A stretch of 28,430 nt of DNA from M3007 sp044350425. GTDB lineage: Bacteria; Bacteroidota; Bacteroidia; Chitinophagales; Saprospiraceae. Location: NCBI GenBank assembly GCA_044350425.1, contig JBILHS010000077.1:1-28430 (forward strand). Reading direction: 5' to 3'. This document shows, piece after piece, positions 1 through 8,710 of the stretch (position 1 is its first letter; each line of letters opens with the position of its first letter). The translations under genes were made by a program, and so were the position numbers. The notes under the pieces are model-generated. The model searched no databases. It saw only the letters and a list, made by a program, of their open reading frames with translations, and had not been told where the DNA came from.

Positions 1-52
1 CCGGTGCGCTGCACCTCCAATTCAATTTTTGCCATTTTTCTACAGACGTTGC

Positions 53-70
53 GCCGCTCTGCGGCTTTTT
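53..70 (+). terminator. Possible short terminator or REP-like hairpin
   Basis: GCCGC and GCGGC form a 5-bp stem with a TCT loop followed by TTTTT, as expected of a small rho-independent terminator for a gene lying left of the window. The hairpin is nested inside CAGACG (43-48) and CGTCTG (87-92), so it may instead be a REP-like palindrome. The gene it would serve is outside the window. Confidence 0.3.
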
Positions 71-97
71 AACACAAATATTCATGCGTCTGCCCTG

Positions 98-112
98 CCC
101 CCCCCCCCCCCC
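98..112. repeat. Homopolymer of 15 C
   Basis: An uninterrupted run of 15 C lies about 285 bp upstream of the secreted zincin gene and about 100 bp upstream of its putative -7 box. Such tracts slip during replication. It could be variable in the population or could be a sequencing/assembly length error; the sequence alone cannot decide. Confidence 0.7.
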
Positions 113-119
113 GTAATTC

Positions 120-193
120 ATCGTAAAAATACGATCAAGGAGCTTTTTGGCACGTTGTGACACAATATGGGTCGTAATGGAACAATATGGGTC
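120..193 (+). promoter_or_regulatory. Putative operator: palindrome plus 12-bp direct repeats
   Basis: ATCGTA and TACGAT (120-125/130-135) form a 6-bp inverted repeat around AAAA. ACAATATGGGTC occurs twice (162-173 and 182-193), offset by 20 bp, so both copies lie near the same face of the helix. The second copy ends 22 bp before the -7 box at 216. Phased direct repeats just upstream of a promoter are the layout used by activators such as LytTR-type regulators. That link is inference, and no regulator gene of this kind is in the window. Confidence 0.35.
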
Positions 194-215
194 TGATGGC
201 TTGATTCGGGGCTTA

Positions 216-223
216 TACCTTTG
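216..223 (+). promoter_or_regulatory. Putative -7 box TACCTTTG
   Basis: Exact match to the Bacteroidota -7 consensus TAnnTTTG. No good -33 TTTG is present at the expected spacing, which fits a promoter depending on an activator bound at the upstream direct repeats. Transcription from here would leave a leader of about 165 nt before the ATG at 396. Confidence 0.4.
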
Positions 224-395
224 TAAGGTGCTTGCAAGCAGTTTTATACTTAATGGTAACCGTACTCGCTAATTGAGTACAGTGCCAGAGTATTTACACA
301 ACCGGTCTGGTGGCGACATCCTTCTTCCACCAAAAAATGAAGGGATTAGTTAGCCAAAGCCATGTTATTGGCTTCTTTAAATCTAAGTTATTACA

Positions 396-3300
396 ATGAA
401 ACACAAAATTCTCATCGGCCTTGTTGGGCTGTTTCATTTTGCAATTAGCCTCACCGCACAACAATTACCAATTGGCTGCGGAACAGGACCAAATCCCACA
501 GAACCAGCTGAAAGTCTTAGTCAAAACTGTAACAATTCCTTCAATAATTTTCTAGCTAAGCACGCAGACGACATGGTACCGCAAGGAATTGACCGAAAGT
601 TGCGTATTAAGACGAATGTTATTTTTGTTCAAAATTTGAATGGAGAGGGCAATTTTTCCACATCTAATGCTGCACACATGTCTTTTTTTGAAAGGATCTT
701 TGCAGACGCAAACCAAAGATTGGAGCAGCTGATACAAGAAAGTTGTAACTGTTCCACATCGCCAGTACATTACAATAATATACATATTGAGTTTGTACCC
801 AATTATATAGAGATTCGGGATAATTTAGCTTGGGATCACTCTAACGACCCGGATCCTAATAAGGGTACAGGATCTGTAAATAGCTTTGACAAACCATATC
901 TCAACTACATCAACGAACTAGCCCAGCAAACGCCAGGGTATGAGGATGGGTTCAATTTGATCATTACCAATGATGGACCTTTCTTCAATACTTATGTTTA
1001 CAACAACCCTGATAACAAGCCTTTGTGGGAACTTGGGTATACAAATGGACAGTACAATGGAGTCGCATACTCTGCTTTCCCAACGTATAATTTGTCACAT
1101 CCAGCAATGTGGCATTATCCAGATCTCTACCTGATATACATAAACGGCTATGAACATCTTGGCGGTGAGTGGTGGCTCGAAACATCAGAAATACCTCACA
1201 ATGCTGGTGCTTTTTTACATGAATATGGTCACTATTTTAGCCTACAACACGTAAATTGCACACAAAACATTATGAAATCGTCATCACAAGTTGATAGATC
1301 CTTCACAGGCTGCCAAGTCCGAAGTATGTATGAAACTTTGATGACCAAAAACCTGAGAAAATATGTCATCTGCGAAGATAAATTGAACTTTAACCTGACC
1401 GTTGACACCGATGAAACATGGAAGATGAATATGCGCGTTTTTGGCGATGTAGTTGTGAAAAGCGGCGCAACTTTGACCATTACCTGCCAGGTTCACATGG
1501 CTCCAAAGGCGAAAATCCTTGTAGAAAGGGGTGGGGAATTAGTAGTTGATGGCGGTTTAATCACAGGCGACTGTTCAGATAATTGGAAAGGAATTGTGGT
1601 TGAAGGTGATGTTCCGGGTCTCCAGGCCAATTCTGGAAAAGTTGTCTTAACCAATGCTGCAATCATAGAAAATGCAAGGAATGCCATTTCTATGAATCCA
1701 GACCATCTACCATGGAACAATGGTGGCCTACAAAATTTTTATGGGGGCATCGTGGAGGCTGAAAATTCCATTATTCGCAATTGTGTTCGAGGAGTGGAGT
1801 TCATGAGATATGGTCGTGGTGGAATTAAAGACAGAAGTTGGTTTGATAACGTCACATTTGAAAATATACTACGTCAAGGAGTCTCAATTTGGGCTGATGA
1901 TGGTGTAACTTTTGATAATTGTACTTTTCAGAAAATCACAAAATGTGGCATTCTCCCTTATGATTGTGAGGTAATCGTTCGTGAGGATAATACTTTTGAA
2001 CAACAGCCTATTGGCGTAGATGTACTTACCACTTATCCAATCATTTTTTCACCCAAAATTGGAGAAAAGGGCATCGATAGCAATAATTTCCTATGCCAAA
2101 AAACAGGTGTAAACATTCAATCAGGTGGGAACGTGGAGCCACTTACAATTTTCAACAACATCTTTACCGGAGGCAATGAAGGGGTCCGACAAAACGGAAA
2201 TGGGTTGCTAAACATTGAAAATAACAGGCTTTCCGGGCATCTCACAGCAATTGAAATATATGAAGGGGGCGCACAATTCAACCTTGTGAAGGAAAATGAA
2301 ATACAATCCTCTTTCAACGGTGCGCACTCCGTGCTGCCAAACAGCGGCTTAAGATACCTTGACAACTGCTTCTCCAGCAATCAGTTGGGGGATATATTTG
2401 TATCCGATGGGGATATTTTTCCTTGGCAAGGCAATTCGACAATTGCTGCGGGCAACTGTTTTACTAAAAATGGGAAGCCAGAAATTGACAATGATGCTGG
2501 AACGGGCTTCATCTTCTATTATGTTAAAACGGGCACCCCAAATAGTTCTTGCAGATTTCCTGTGAATTTGCACAATGTAATGCTGCAGCCCAATGCCGTT
2601 GATGAAAACCCTACAGACTGTGGGCCACAGTTCACAGATGGTGGCGGTGGAAATTATTGTGATTTTGATGAAAGTCTTCCGATTGCGCAACTTAAGCAAC
2701 AGCGGCTGGTAATGCTGCAAGAACTCGGTTTGCTTTCGCCAGGCAGCCAAACCCTGGCCGCCAAAACACTCAAGCGCTGCATCGAGACGCTCGAATCAAT
2801 CATTGGGCAAAAGATGCTTGATCCAATATCGCAAGACCCAAATGCAGGCAAAGAAAATGCCATTGCCTTTTACACTTCCGCCTATATGGATTTTAAGGAC
2901 AAGACAACAGCTTATGGCATCATGGTGCATTATGGGGAATTAGCAAGAGCCAGCGTTTTTGTCAACACACTGAGTACACAAACCCAGGAGCAATCTGACT
3001 TCGTAGCCGTACAGAACATCAACCTTGATTATCTTATACAACCAGGACAATATGTGCTCTCAGAAACAAACAGGAACTATCTCTACAATGTTGGCACTAC
3101 CGATGGTAGCTTCAACGGGTATGCCCGTTCACTCTATGAAGTACTGACCGGAGAGCGTATTGAAGTCGAAATACCGGAGGTCGGGGGTGAGGAACGGAAC
3201 AATGTAGCTGCTCCCAACATCGTTCTTCCCGTGATTTCGGTTTACCCAAATCCTTCTGGCAATGGGAAGTTCAATTTGCAAATTGGACATCTGTCTCCAA

Positions 3301-3482
3301 ATTCAACATATGATGTATCCTTGACAGATGCAACTGGACGATTGCATTACAATATCAGCATTACCTCAGAAGGAATCTATGGTATTGGCAGCGAGCAGAT
3401 GCCTTCAGGGCTTTACATTTTAACCATTATTGACGATTCGGGCTATACTTTGTTTCAATCAAAATTGGTGATACTCAACTAG
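396..3482 (+). CDS. T9SS-secreted zincin metalloprotease / beta-helix protein
   Basis: Encodes 1,028 residues. Residues 1-21 are a Sec signal peptide. An N-terminal alpha/beta region leads to HEYGH at 275-279 with a third zinc-ligand candidate H285 and a Met at 293, i.e. the metzincin layout HExxHxxxxxH plus Met-turn, although the usual Gly after the second His is Ser. From about 350 to 690 the protein has Asn/Gly-rich short strands ('GGELVVDGG', 'ENSIIRNC', 'FDNCTF') typical of a right-handed parallel beta-helix. A charged, probably helical stretch follows (about 755-930), and the last 80 residues are a T9SS type A sorting domain (PNP near 950, final strand ending in 'KLVILN'). It is therefore expected to be exported by Sec and T9SS and either anchored at the surface or released. 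Substrate unknown. The zincin call rests on the motif only; the sorting domain is secure. Confidence 0.9.
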   Translation: MKHKILIGLVGLFHFAISLTAQQLPIGCGTGPNPTEPAESLSQNCNNSFNNFLAKHADDMVPQGIDRKLRIKTNVIFVQNLNGEGNFSTSNAAHMSFFERIFADANQRLEQLIQESCNCSTSPVHYNNIHIEFVPNYIEIRDNLAWDHSNDPDPNKGTGSVNSFDKPYLNYINELAQQTPGYEDGFNLIITNDGPFFNTYVYNNPDNKPLWELGYTNGQYNGVAYSAFPTYNLSHPAMWHYPDLYLIYINGYEHLGGEWWLETSEIPHNAGAFLHEYGHYFSLQHVNCTQNIMKSSSQVDRSFTGCQVRSMYETLMTKNLRKYVICEDKLNFNLTVDTDETWKMNMRVFGDVVVKSGATLTITCQVHMAPKAKILVERGGELVVDGGLITGDCSDNWKGIVVEGDVPGLQANSGKVVLTNAAIIENARNAISMNPDHLPWNNGGLQNFYGGIVEAENSIIRNCVRGVEFMRYGRGGIKDRSWFDNVTFENILRQGVSIWADDGVTFDNCTFQKITKCGILPYDCEVIVREDNTFEQQPIGVDVLTTYPIIFSPKIGEKGIDSNNFLCQKTGVNIQSGGNVEPLTIFNNIFTGGNEGVRQNGNGLLNIENNRLSGHLTAIEIYEGGAQFNLVKENEIQSSFNGAHSVLPNSGLRYLDNCFSSNQLGDIFVSDGDIFPWQGNSTIAAGNCFTKNGKPEIDNDAGTGFIFYYVKTGTPNSSCRFPVNLHNVMLQPNAVDENPTDCGPQFTDGGGGNYCDFDESLPIAQLKQQRLVMLQELGLLSPGSQTLAAKTLKRCIETLESIIGQKMLDPISQDPNAGKENAIAFYTSAYMDFKDKTTAYGIMVHYGELARASVFVNTLSTQTQEQSDFVAVQNINLDYLIQPGQYVLSETNRNYLYNVGTTDGSFNGYARSLYEVLTGERIEVEIPEVGGEERNNVAAPNIVLPVISVYPNPSGNGKFNLQIGHLSPNSTYDVSLTDATGRLHYNISITSEGIYGIGSEQMPSGLYILTIIDDSGYTLFQSKLVILN

Positions 3483-3494
3483 TTCTTCAACCAC

Positions 3495-3534
3495 ACCGCA
3501 GGTGGCAATGTCATGCCACCTGCGGTAATTTTTT
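3495..3534 (+). terminator. Strong rho-independent terminator
   Basis: A perfect 13-bp stem (3495-3507 with 3514-3526), a 6-base loop ATGTCA and a T run at 3529-3534. It closes the first T9SS gene. The T run ends only 6 bases before the ATG of the next gene at 3541, leaving almost no room for a separate promoter and leader downstream. Confidence 0.9.
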
Positions 3535-3540
3535 ACGATC

Positions 3541-5655
3541 ATGAGAACGTACATTTTTGTCCTACTTTTCCTCAATGCTTTCACGACTTTTTGCCAACCT
3601 TGGTATTCAAAAATCATTGACCCATTTGATGGAAAGCAGGAAAGTGCCGTGGACCTACTTAAATATGAAGATACAATACTAATACGGGCCTACGGAGCGT
3701 GCAGTAATAAACTATGCACAACGCTAGGGAAGTATTCAATAATTAAAAATGAATTATCTCAAGCAAAGTATTTAAATACGGTTGAAGGCGGCTTTTCAGC
3801 ACTGTTTAGAAATGGCAGGTTTGTTCTTTCATCTGAAGATAAAATTCAAAATGAAATAATAAGTGTGAGTCAGATAAACAACTCTAATCTAAGTTATATC
3901 AGTGGTCTTGATTTAAAAATCTCAGATAACAGATATCTCGGGTACACCATAAAAAGATCCATTGAATTCAACAACAAGTTCTTCATTGGATGTCAAGTAT
4001 TAGACAACCAAACCTACATAAACTATCCCGGATGGTACAATTATCAAGAGAGCGCTGTATTCTTTGTGCTGGATGAAAACCTTCAGACCGATACTATATT
4101 GATAATCCCGCCTTCCTCCGGCGCTCATTTAAGGATTGAAGACCTTGCCATTGGGCCAGATTCGATTCTATACGTTTCTTTCTTTGAGAAATACCTCAAA
4201 TCGGATGTCACGGTACCCTATTTAGAAATCAGAAAGGTCATATACGGTTTCGACAAGCATTACAACAAAGTTTTTGAATGGACAGGGCCAGACCTTGATA
4301 TTCAAGAATCCTGGGCCTGCTTAGCCATTGGCCCGGATTCTACCATTTTCATGAACTACAAACGCAACTACCGCAGTATTTTGATGGCGATAAAATCCGA
4401 TGGCTCAGAACAATGGGAGTGCCTGCTCGATTCCACCATTGGCTGGAATCTATACAATATCAGAAAAATAATTCTTGCTGATAACGGCGATATTGTCGGG
4501 ACGGGAATTATATCATCCGCTGTTGACGAACTTGGTGAATCCGCCTTTCTATTCCGTATTGACCCCGATGGACACCTTAAATGGAAAAAGGCAATCCGTG
4601 TGAATAAAGGCTTCGATCTGACCGTTCCTCCAATATTCCCCTATCAAACCGGACTGGAGGATCTGGCAGAATTGTCCAACGGTGACCTGATCGCAGTGGG
4701 TACTGTGCGAAAATATGTAGGCAATACGCTTCCGGACGGCCCCTATAATTTTGACATCTGGATCGTAAGAACCAACAGTGAAGGCTGCTTGTGGGATGAT
4801 TGCCCTTATATACAAGATGTGGTCACAAAAGATTCCTATATCCCGGTGGTCACACCACTCAATGAATGGGTGGTAGATTATGACCCACTATCCCCAGGTT
4901 GGCCTTCTGAAATACGTCGATATACTTTTGCCGCGGATTCTGTCCTTAAAGATGGAAAATATTACCACGAACTCCGGTATTCCAAAAATATGAGCGGCGG
5001 TCCCTGGTTATCTGAAAACGCATTTTTACGGGAAGAGGAAGGAAAGACCTTTAAATGGCTAGCGAACATGCCTGAGCAACTCATATATGATTTCAATTTA
5101 GGTATTGGAGACTCAATAACAGGTGGGGTAAACGTGAACCAGGCTACCAGATACGTCACTCAAGTAGGTTCTGTCCAGTTGTTAGATGGAATACCAAGAA
5201 AAACCATCGAATTCAGCAGTGTTTGTGGGCCATTCCTTTGGGTGGAAGGAATAGGAGAAGTGGAGAGCTTCTTATATTCAGAAGCATTTTGCTCGCTTTG
5301 GGATGCCAATCCTTATTACACTCGTTGTTTCAGTACCAACGGGCAGTTGTTGTACAAACGTCCCGACGTCAGTGGCTGCTACACCAGTTCAAGCAGCGAT
5401 TTGGATATTTCCGTTATTCAGGTTTTTCCTAATCCTGTAGTGGATATGATTCACTTTGAAACGGATGAAAAGGACGGGGTAATATCTAAAGTGATGCTCT
5501 ACAACAGTTTGGGGACTTTGGTTTTTAACAGGACCCTTGTTTCAGCAACAAACAACAACATAGATGTTTCAGCGCTTCCGTCTGGTTTTTACACGGGCGT
5601 AGTTCATTTGGATGGAGGGAAATTGAAAGCATTTAAAGTGGTTGTCGCGAAATGA
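3541..5655 (+). CDS. T9SS-secreted propeller-like protein
   Basis: 704 residues with an N-terminal signal peptide ending around 'TTFCQP'. Residues 30-420 contain repeated blade-like phrases ('IGPDSILYVSF', 'IGPDSTIFMNY', 'ADNGDIVGTG', 'SNGDLIAVGT'), each a short strand with a PDG/NGD turn, as in secreted beta-propeller proteins. The middle (about 440-610) is a second, unassigned beta-rich domain containing several Cys. Residues about 622-704 are a T9SS type A sorting domain ('VFPNP' to the terminal 'AFKVVVAK'). It follows the other T9SS gene in the same direction, but the strong terminator between them argues against simple co-transcription. Function unknown; probably a surface or secreted binding protein. 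Confidence 0.88.
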   Translation: MRTYIFVLLFLNAFTTFCQPWYSKIIDPFDGKQESAVDLLKYEDTILIRAYGACSNKLCTTLGKYSIIKNELSQAKYLNTVEGGFSALFRNGRFVLSSEDKIQNEIISVSQINNSNLSYISGLDLKISDNRYLGYTIKRSIEFNNKFFIGCQVLDNQTYINYPGWYNYQESAVFFVLDENLQTDTILIIPPSSGAHLRIEDLAIGPDSILYVSFFEKYLKSDVTVPYLEIRKVIYGFDKHYNKVFEWTGPDLDIQESWACLAIGPDSTIFMNYKRNYRSILMAIKSDGSEQWECLLDSTIGWNLYNIRKIILADNGDIVGTGIISSAVDELGESAFLFRIDPDGHLKWKKAIRVNKGFDLTVPPIFPYQTGLEDLAELSNGDLIAVGTVRKYVGNTLPDGPYNFDIWIVRTNSEGCLWDDCPYIQDVVTKDSYIPVVTPLNEWVVDYDPLSPGWPSEIRRYTFAADSVLKDGKYYHELRYSKNMSGGPWLSENAFLREEEGKTFKWLANMPEQLIYDFNLGIGDSITGGVNVNQATRYVTQVGSVQLLDGIPRKTIEFSSVCGPFLWVEGIGEVESFLYSEAFCSLWDANPYYTRCFSTNGQLLYKRPDVSGCYTSSSSDLDISVIQVFPNPVVDMIHFETDEKDGVISKVMLYNSLGTLVFNRTLVSATNNNIDVSALPSGFYTGVVHLDGGKLKAFKVVVAK

Positions 5656-5706
5656 AATGTTGTCTGCTGCGTAGGGTAGACTGAGCGAATCAAAAGGTTC
5701 CTAAAG

Positions 5707-7806
5707 TTAAGTATTCGAAAGTGTCAACTGCCAGCCCTCCGCAATCGCCCGCTGAGCATCCAACTCAGCAGCTTCTTTAGCTCCTCCAATCAGATGAACT
5801 TTGATTCCGGCAGCCACCAACGGAGCGTATAGATCTCGCATAGGTTCCTGGCCGGCACAGAGTATAACATTGTCGACTTTAAGCACTTGCGCTTGTCCCT
5901 TCAAGTTGATGTGCAGCCCCGCGTCGTCAATTTTCAGGTATTCCACCTCGTTCCACATCTGCACGTTCCGGCTTTTCAGGGTTAAACGGTGGGCCCAGCC
6001 CGTGGTTTTACCCAGGCGTTCGCCCACTTTGCCTTTGGAACGTTGGAGCAGCCAGATCTGGCGGGGGACTTCAGCCGGACGGGGTTTGTTGATGCCGCCC
6101 CGGTTTTGATATCGCGGGTCTATGCCCCATTCCGACTGGTAATGGGAAATAGCAGACAAATCGCCTGTCTCTGTATGATCTTCGCCAGACGCCGGGACGT
6201 TTTCCGTCAGGTAAGTAGCCACATCAAACCCGATACCGCCCGCGCCAATGATGGCCACTTTTTTGCCCACGGGCTTTCCATGAAGTAGCACATCAATGTA
6301 AGACAGCACTTTGGGATGGTCAATTCCTTCAATTCGGGGTGTTCTTGGCGTGACGCCGGTTGAGACCACCACTTCCGAAAATTTATTTTGAATCAGATAT
6401 TCAGCATCCACCCGGGTATTCAAATGGAGTTGCACCCCGTTTTTTTCGATCATTTTGCCGAAATACCGCAGGGTTTCGTAAAACTCCTCTTTGCCCGGGA
6501 TACGCTTGGCCATGTTAAACTGTCCGCCAATTTCGGCAGTAGCTTCAAACAAATGGACTTCATGTCCCAAGGCGGCAAATTCTGTGGCTGCTGAAAGGCC
6601 CGCAGGACCAGCACCCACGACCGCCACCTTTGATCCAGAATGACCTAATGACCCAGAATGACCCAATGACCCCAAATGACCCAATGACCCCAAATGACCC
6701 AACAATGATTCCTTACAAGCCCGTGGATTAACCAGGCAACTAGCCGTTTTGCCACTAAAGATCTGGTCCAGGCAGGCCTGATTACACCCGATACAAGTAT
6801 TGATTTCATCCGCCTGTTGGGCCTGAGCTTTGCGCACAAAATCCGGATCTGCTAAAAAAGGCCTGGCCATGGAGACCATATTGGCAAAGCCTTCCCGCAG
6901 GATCTCTTCTGCTTTTTCGGGGGTATTGATGCGGTTGGTGGCAATGAGTGGGATACTCAGTTTGCCCATCAATCGTTTCGTGACCCAGGCATACGCGCCG
7001 CGGGGCACCAGGGTTGCGATCGTAGGTACCCGGGCTTCATGCCAGCCAATACCGGTATTGATGATCGTAGCACCGGCTGCTTCCACAGCCAGCGCCAGCT
7101 GCTCTACTTCTTCCCAGCTGGAACCTTCATCCACCAGATCCAGCATGGAGATGCGAAAGATGACAATGAAGTCTTTTCCGGCTTTTTCACGCACTTTCCG
7201 GAGGATCTCCAGCGGGAATCGAATCCGGTTTTCGAAACTCCCGCCCCATTCATCGCGGCGATGGTTGGTGCGGGGGGCAATGAACTGGTTGATCAGATAT
7301 CCTTCGCTGCCCATAATTTCTACGCCATCATAACCTGCTTCGCGGGCAAGTGCGGCCGCATTGGCAAAATCGTGAATCGTAGCCCGGATCAGACGAGGGC
7401 TCATTCCCCAGGGTTTAAAGGGGGAAATGGGCGCTTTGATGGGCGAAGGGGCGATGAGCAAGGGGTGCATGGAATAGCGCCCGGCATGTAGGATCTGCAT
7501 ACAGATCTTCCCGCCTTCGTCATGGACTGCGGAGGCTACATTTTGATGTTTGGTCACTTCAGCCCCTGAGGTCATCTTTGCACCGAACGGGGCCAGCCAG
7601 CCTTGCCGGTTGGGTGCTATACCGCCGGTTACGATGAGCCCCACGCCACCACGGGCCCGGGCAGCAAAATAGGCGGACAATGCCTTCAGGTCATCTTTTT
7701 TTTCTTCTAAACCAGTGTGCATGGAACCCATAAGCACACGATTGGGCAGGCTGGTAAAGCCCAGGTCGAGTGGTGTGAAAAGATTGGGATAAAGTGGATG
7801 CATCAT
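5707..7806 (-). CDS. fadH: NADPH-dependent 2,4-dienoyl-CoA reductase
   Basis: 699 residues, colinear with E. coli FadH as I recall it. It contains an old-yellow-enzyme FMN barrel (1-330) with the catalytic-loop signature 'GSEGYLINQF' and 'TGIGWHEAR', a 4Fe-4S Cys cluster 'CIGCNQAC...C' (about 337-362), then FAD and NADPH Rossmann folds ('VAVVGAGPAG' near 394, 'VAIIGAGGIG' near 520) and the C-terminal 'ICAGQEP'. It reduces 2,4-dienoyl-CoA during beta-oxidation of unsaturated fatty acids. Odd feature: residues 369-392, between the cluster and the flavodoxin-like half, are four tandem copies of LGH(L/S)GS encoded by an 18-bp repeat, making the linker longer than in E. coli. The start is the first of two consecutive ATGs; no Shine-Dalgarno is visible, as usual in this phylum. 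It stands alone, convergent with the T9SS gene. Confidence 0.95.
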   Translation of the reverse strand: MMHPLYPNLFTPLDLGFTSLPNRVLMGSMHTGLEEKKDDLKALSAYFAARARGGVGLIVTGGIAPNRQGWLAPFGAKMTSGAEVTKHQNVASAVHDEGGKICMQILHAGRYSMHPLLIAPSPIKAPISPFKPWGMSPRLIRATIHDFANAAALAREAGYDGVEIMGSEGYLINQFIAPRTNHRRDEWGGSFENRIRFPLEILRKVREKAGKDFIVIFRISMLDLVDEGSSWEEVEQLALAVEAAGATIINTGIGWHEARVPTIATLVPRGAYAWVTKRLMGKLSIPLIATNRINTPEKAEEILREGFANMVSMARPFLADPDFVRKAQAQQADEINTCIGCNQACLDQIFSGKTASCLVNPRACKESLLGHLGSLGHLGSLGHSGSLGHSGSKVAVVGAGPAGLSAATEFAALGHEVHLFEATAEIGGQFNMAKRIPGKEEFYETLRYFGKMIEKNGVQLHLNTRVDAEYLIQNKFSEVVVSTGVTPRTPRIEGIDHPKVLSYIDVLLHGKPVGKKVAIIGAGGIGFDVATYLTENVPASGEDHTETGDLSAISHYQSEWGIDPRYQNRGGINKPRPAEVPRQIWLLQRSKGKVGERLGKTTGWAHRLTLKSRNVQMWNEVEYLKIDDAGLHINLKGQAQVLKVDNVILCAGQEPMRDLYAPLVAAGIKVHLIGGAKEAAELDAQRAIAEGWQLTLSNT
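6631..6702 (-). repeat. 18-bp x4 in-frame tandem repeat inside fadH
   Basis: Four 18-bp units (6631-6648, 6649-6666, 6667-6684, 6685-6702); two are identical and two diverged by a few bases. Each unit is two related 9-mers (coding strand TTGGGTCAT and TTGGGGTCA). Reading frame is kept, giving a Gly/Ser/His/Leu linker. The 9-mer resembles the intergenic AATGTGGTC repeats elsewhere in the window. Confidence 0.9.
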
Positions 7807-7814
7807 AAATAGGT

Positions 7815-7861
7815 AATAAAAAAGGCGAAACGCCCACGTTTCAGCAGGTCGTTTCGCCTTT
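7815..7861 (-). terminator. Rho-independent terminator after the PUR-domain gene
   Basis: A perfect 12-bp stem (7821-7832 with 7850-7861) around a 17-base loop. On the minus strand the stem is followed by a run of six T (7818-7823, the last three also within the stem) and ATTA. It lies between the stop of the RGG/PUR gene and the fadH start, so fadH needs its own promoter or readthrough. Confidence 0.85.
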
Positions 7862-7909
7862 GTATTCAGCAGAAAATTCGCTCAGTTTCAATGAATTGAA
7901 AAGTCCGGC

Positions 7910-8710
7910 TTATTTCCAGTCGTCTTCGATATCGTCTTCGTCTTTAATCTTGGTCTCAGGCTTAACCTCGTCGTCAGCGGCGTCGCTTTCAGACTTTTCG
8001 GTAGCCGTCTTTGCCATGAATTTTGGCTTTTCGTCGTCACCGCGCTCGTCTTCATTGCTGTCGTCGTCTTCGTTGTCACGATTCTGAGCTTCCCATTCAG
8101 CCTGACGACGATCAAATTCTTCGTAGTCAAACTCCGGCATCAGTTCGGTTTTAACATGGTTTACCACCTCATTGAGCGAAGCTACAAAACGGTTAAAATC
8201 TTCTTTGTACAAGAAGAGTTTGTGGCGCTTATAGCCGAAGCCGTCTTCGCGACGGGTGCTTTCTGTAATGGTAATGAAGTAGTCATCGCCACGTGTTTTT
8301 TTCACGTCGAAGAAATAAGTGCGACGTTTTCCGGCGCGTACGCGCTTGGAAAAAACGCTCTCATCTTCAAAACGCTCGCCACCGCCGCCGCCAAAGCCGC
8401 CACGGTCACCACCACCGCCATAACCGCCACGGTCGTTGCCGCCACGGAAACCGCCACGGTCACCACCGCCGCCATAACCGCCACGGTCGTTGCCGCCACG
8501 GAAACCGCCACGATCGCCGCCGCCGCCATAACCACCACGGTCGTTTCCGCCACGAAAACCGCCACGATCACCGCCGCCGCCAAAGCCGCCACGGTCACCA
8601 CTGCGTTCACGGAAACCACCGCGGTCTCCACCTCCGCCATTGCCGCCTCGGTCGCGGTCGTTACTGTCCCGATTGTCGTTGTCTCTCCTTTGAAAATTCC
8701 CGTATTCCAC
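7910..8710 (-). CDS. RGG-repeat PUR-alpha-like (DUF3276) nucleic-acid-binding protein
   Basis: 266 residues with a GTG start (an in-frame stop lies five codons upstream, so no longer start is possible). Residues 1-111 are almost purely Gly/Arg/Asp with many RGG boxes, including three exact 18-residue tandem units at 48-101. Residues about 118-195 match the DUF3276/PUR-alpha-like domain of Bacteroidota ('RVRAGKRRTYFFDVK', 'DDYFITITES', 'KHKLFLYKEDF'-type strands). The tail, 200-266, is strongly acidic and ends 'DDIEDDWK'. PUR-fold proteins bind single-stranded DNA or RNA, and RGG boxes usually strengthen RNA binding; such a long RGG arm with an acidic tail resembles eukaryotic granule proteins (inference). 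Most family members I recall lack so extended an RGG arm. Monocistronic between a promoter (8823-8830) and a terminator. Confidence 0.92.
   Translation of the reverse strand: MEYGNFQRRDNDNRDSNDRDRGGNGGGGDRGGFRERSGDRGGFGGGGDRGGFRGGNDRGGYGGGGDRGGFRGGNDRGGYGGGGDRGGFRGGNDRGGYGGGGDRGGFGGGGGERFEDESVFSKRVRAGKRRTYFFDVKKTRGDDYFITITESTRREDGFGYKRHKLFLYKEDFNRFVASLNEVVNHVKTELMPEFDYEEFDRRQAEWEAQNRDNEDDDSNEDERGDDEKPKFMAKTATEKSESDAADDEVKPETKIKDEDDIEDDWK
8408..8569 (-). repeat. 54-bp x3 tandem repeat encoding RGG units
   Basis: Three 54-bp units encode the same 18 residues (DRGGFRGGNDRGGYGGGG, residues 48-101). The DNA copies differ only at scattered third positions, so the expansion is recent and could change in copy number by slippage or unequal recombination without breaking the frame. 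Confidence 0.85.

Larger units (their letters stand above)
1..395. other. Intergenic region upstream of the first T9SS gene
   Basis: No gene is visible here. From left to right it holds two small hairpins (3-15, and 53-65 followed by five T), a 15-base C homopolymer (98-112), a 6-bp inverted repeat (120-125/130-135), two direct copies of a 12-mer 20 bp apart (162-173, 182-193), and a perfect Bacteroidota -7 box (216-223). The remaining 170 bases before the ATG at 396 would be a long untranslated leader containing one weak hairpin (352-357/368-373). Confidence 0.6.
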
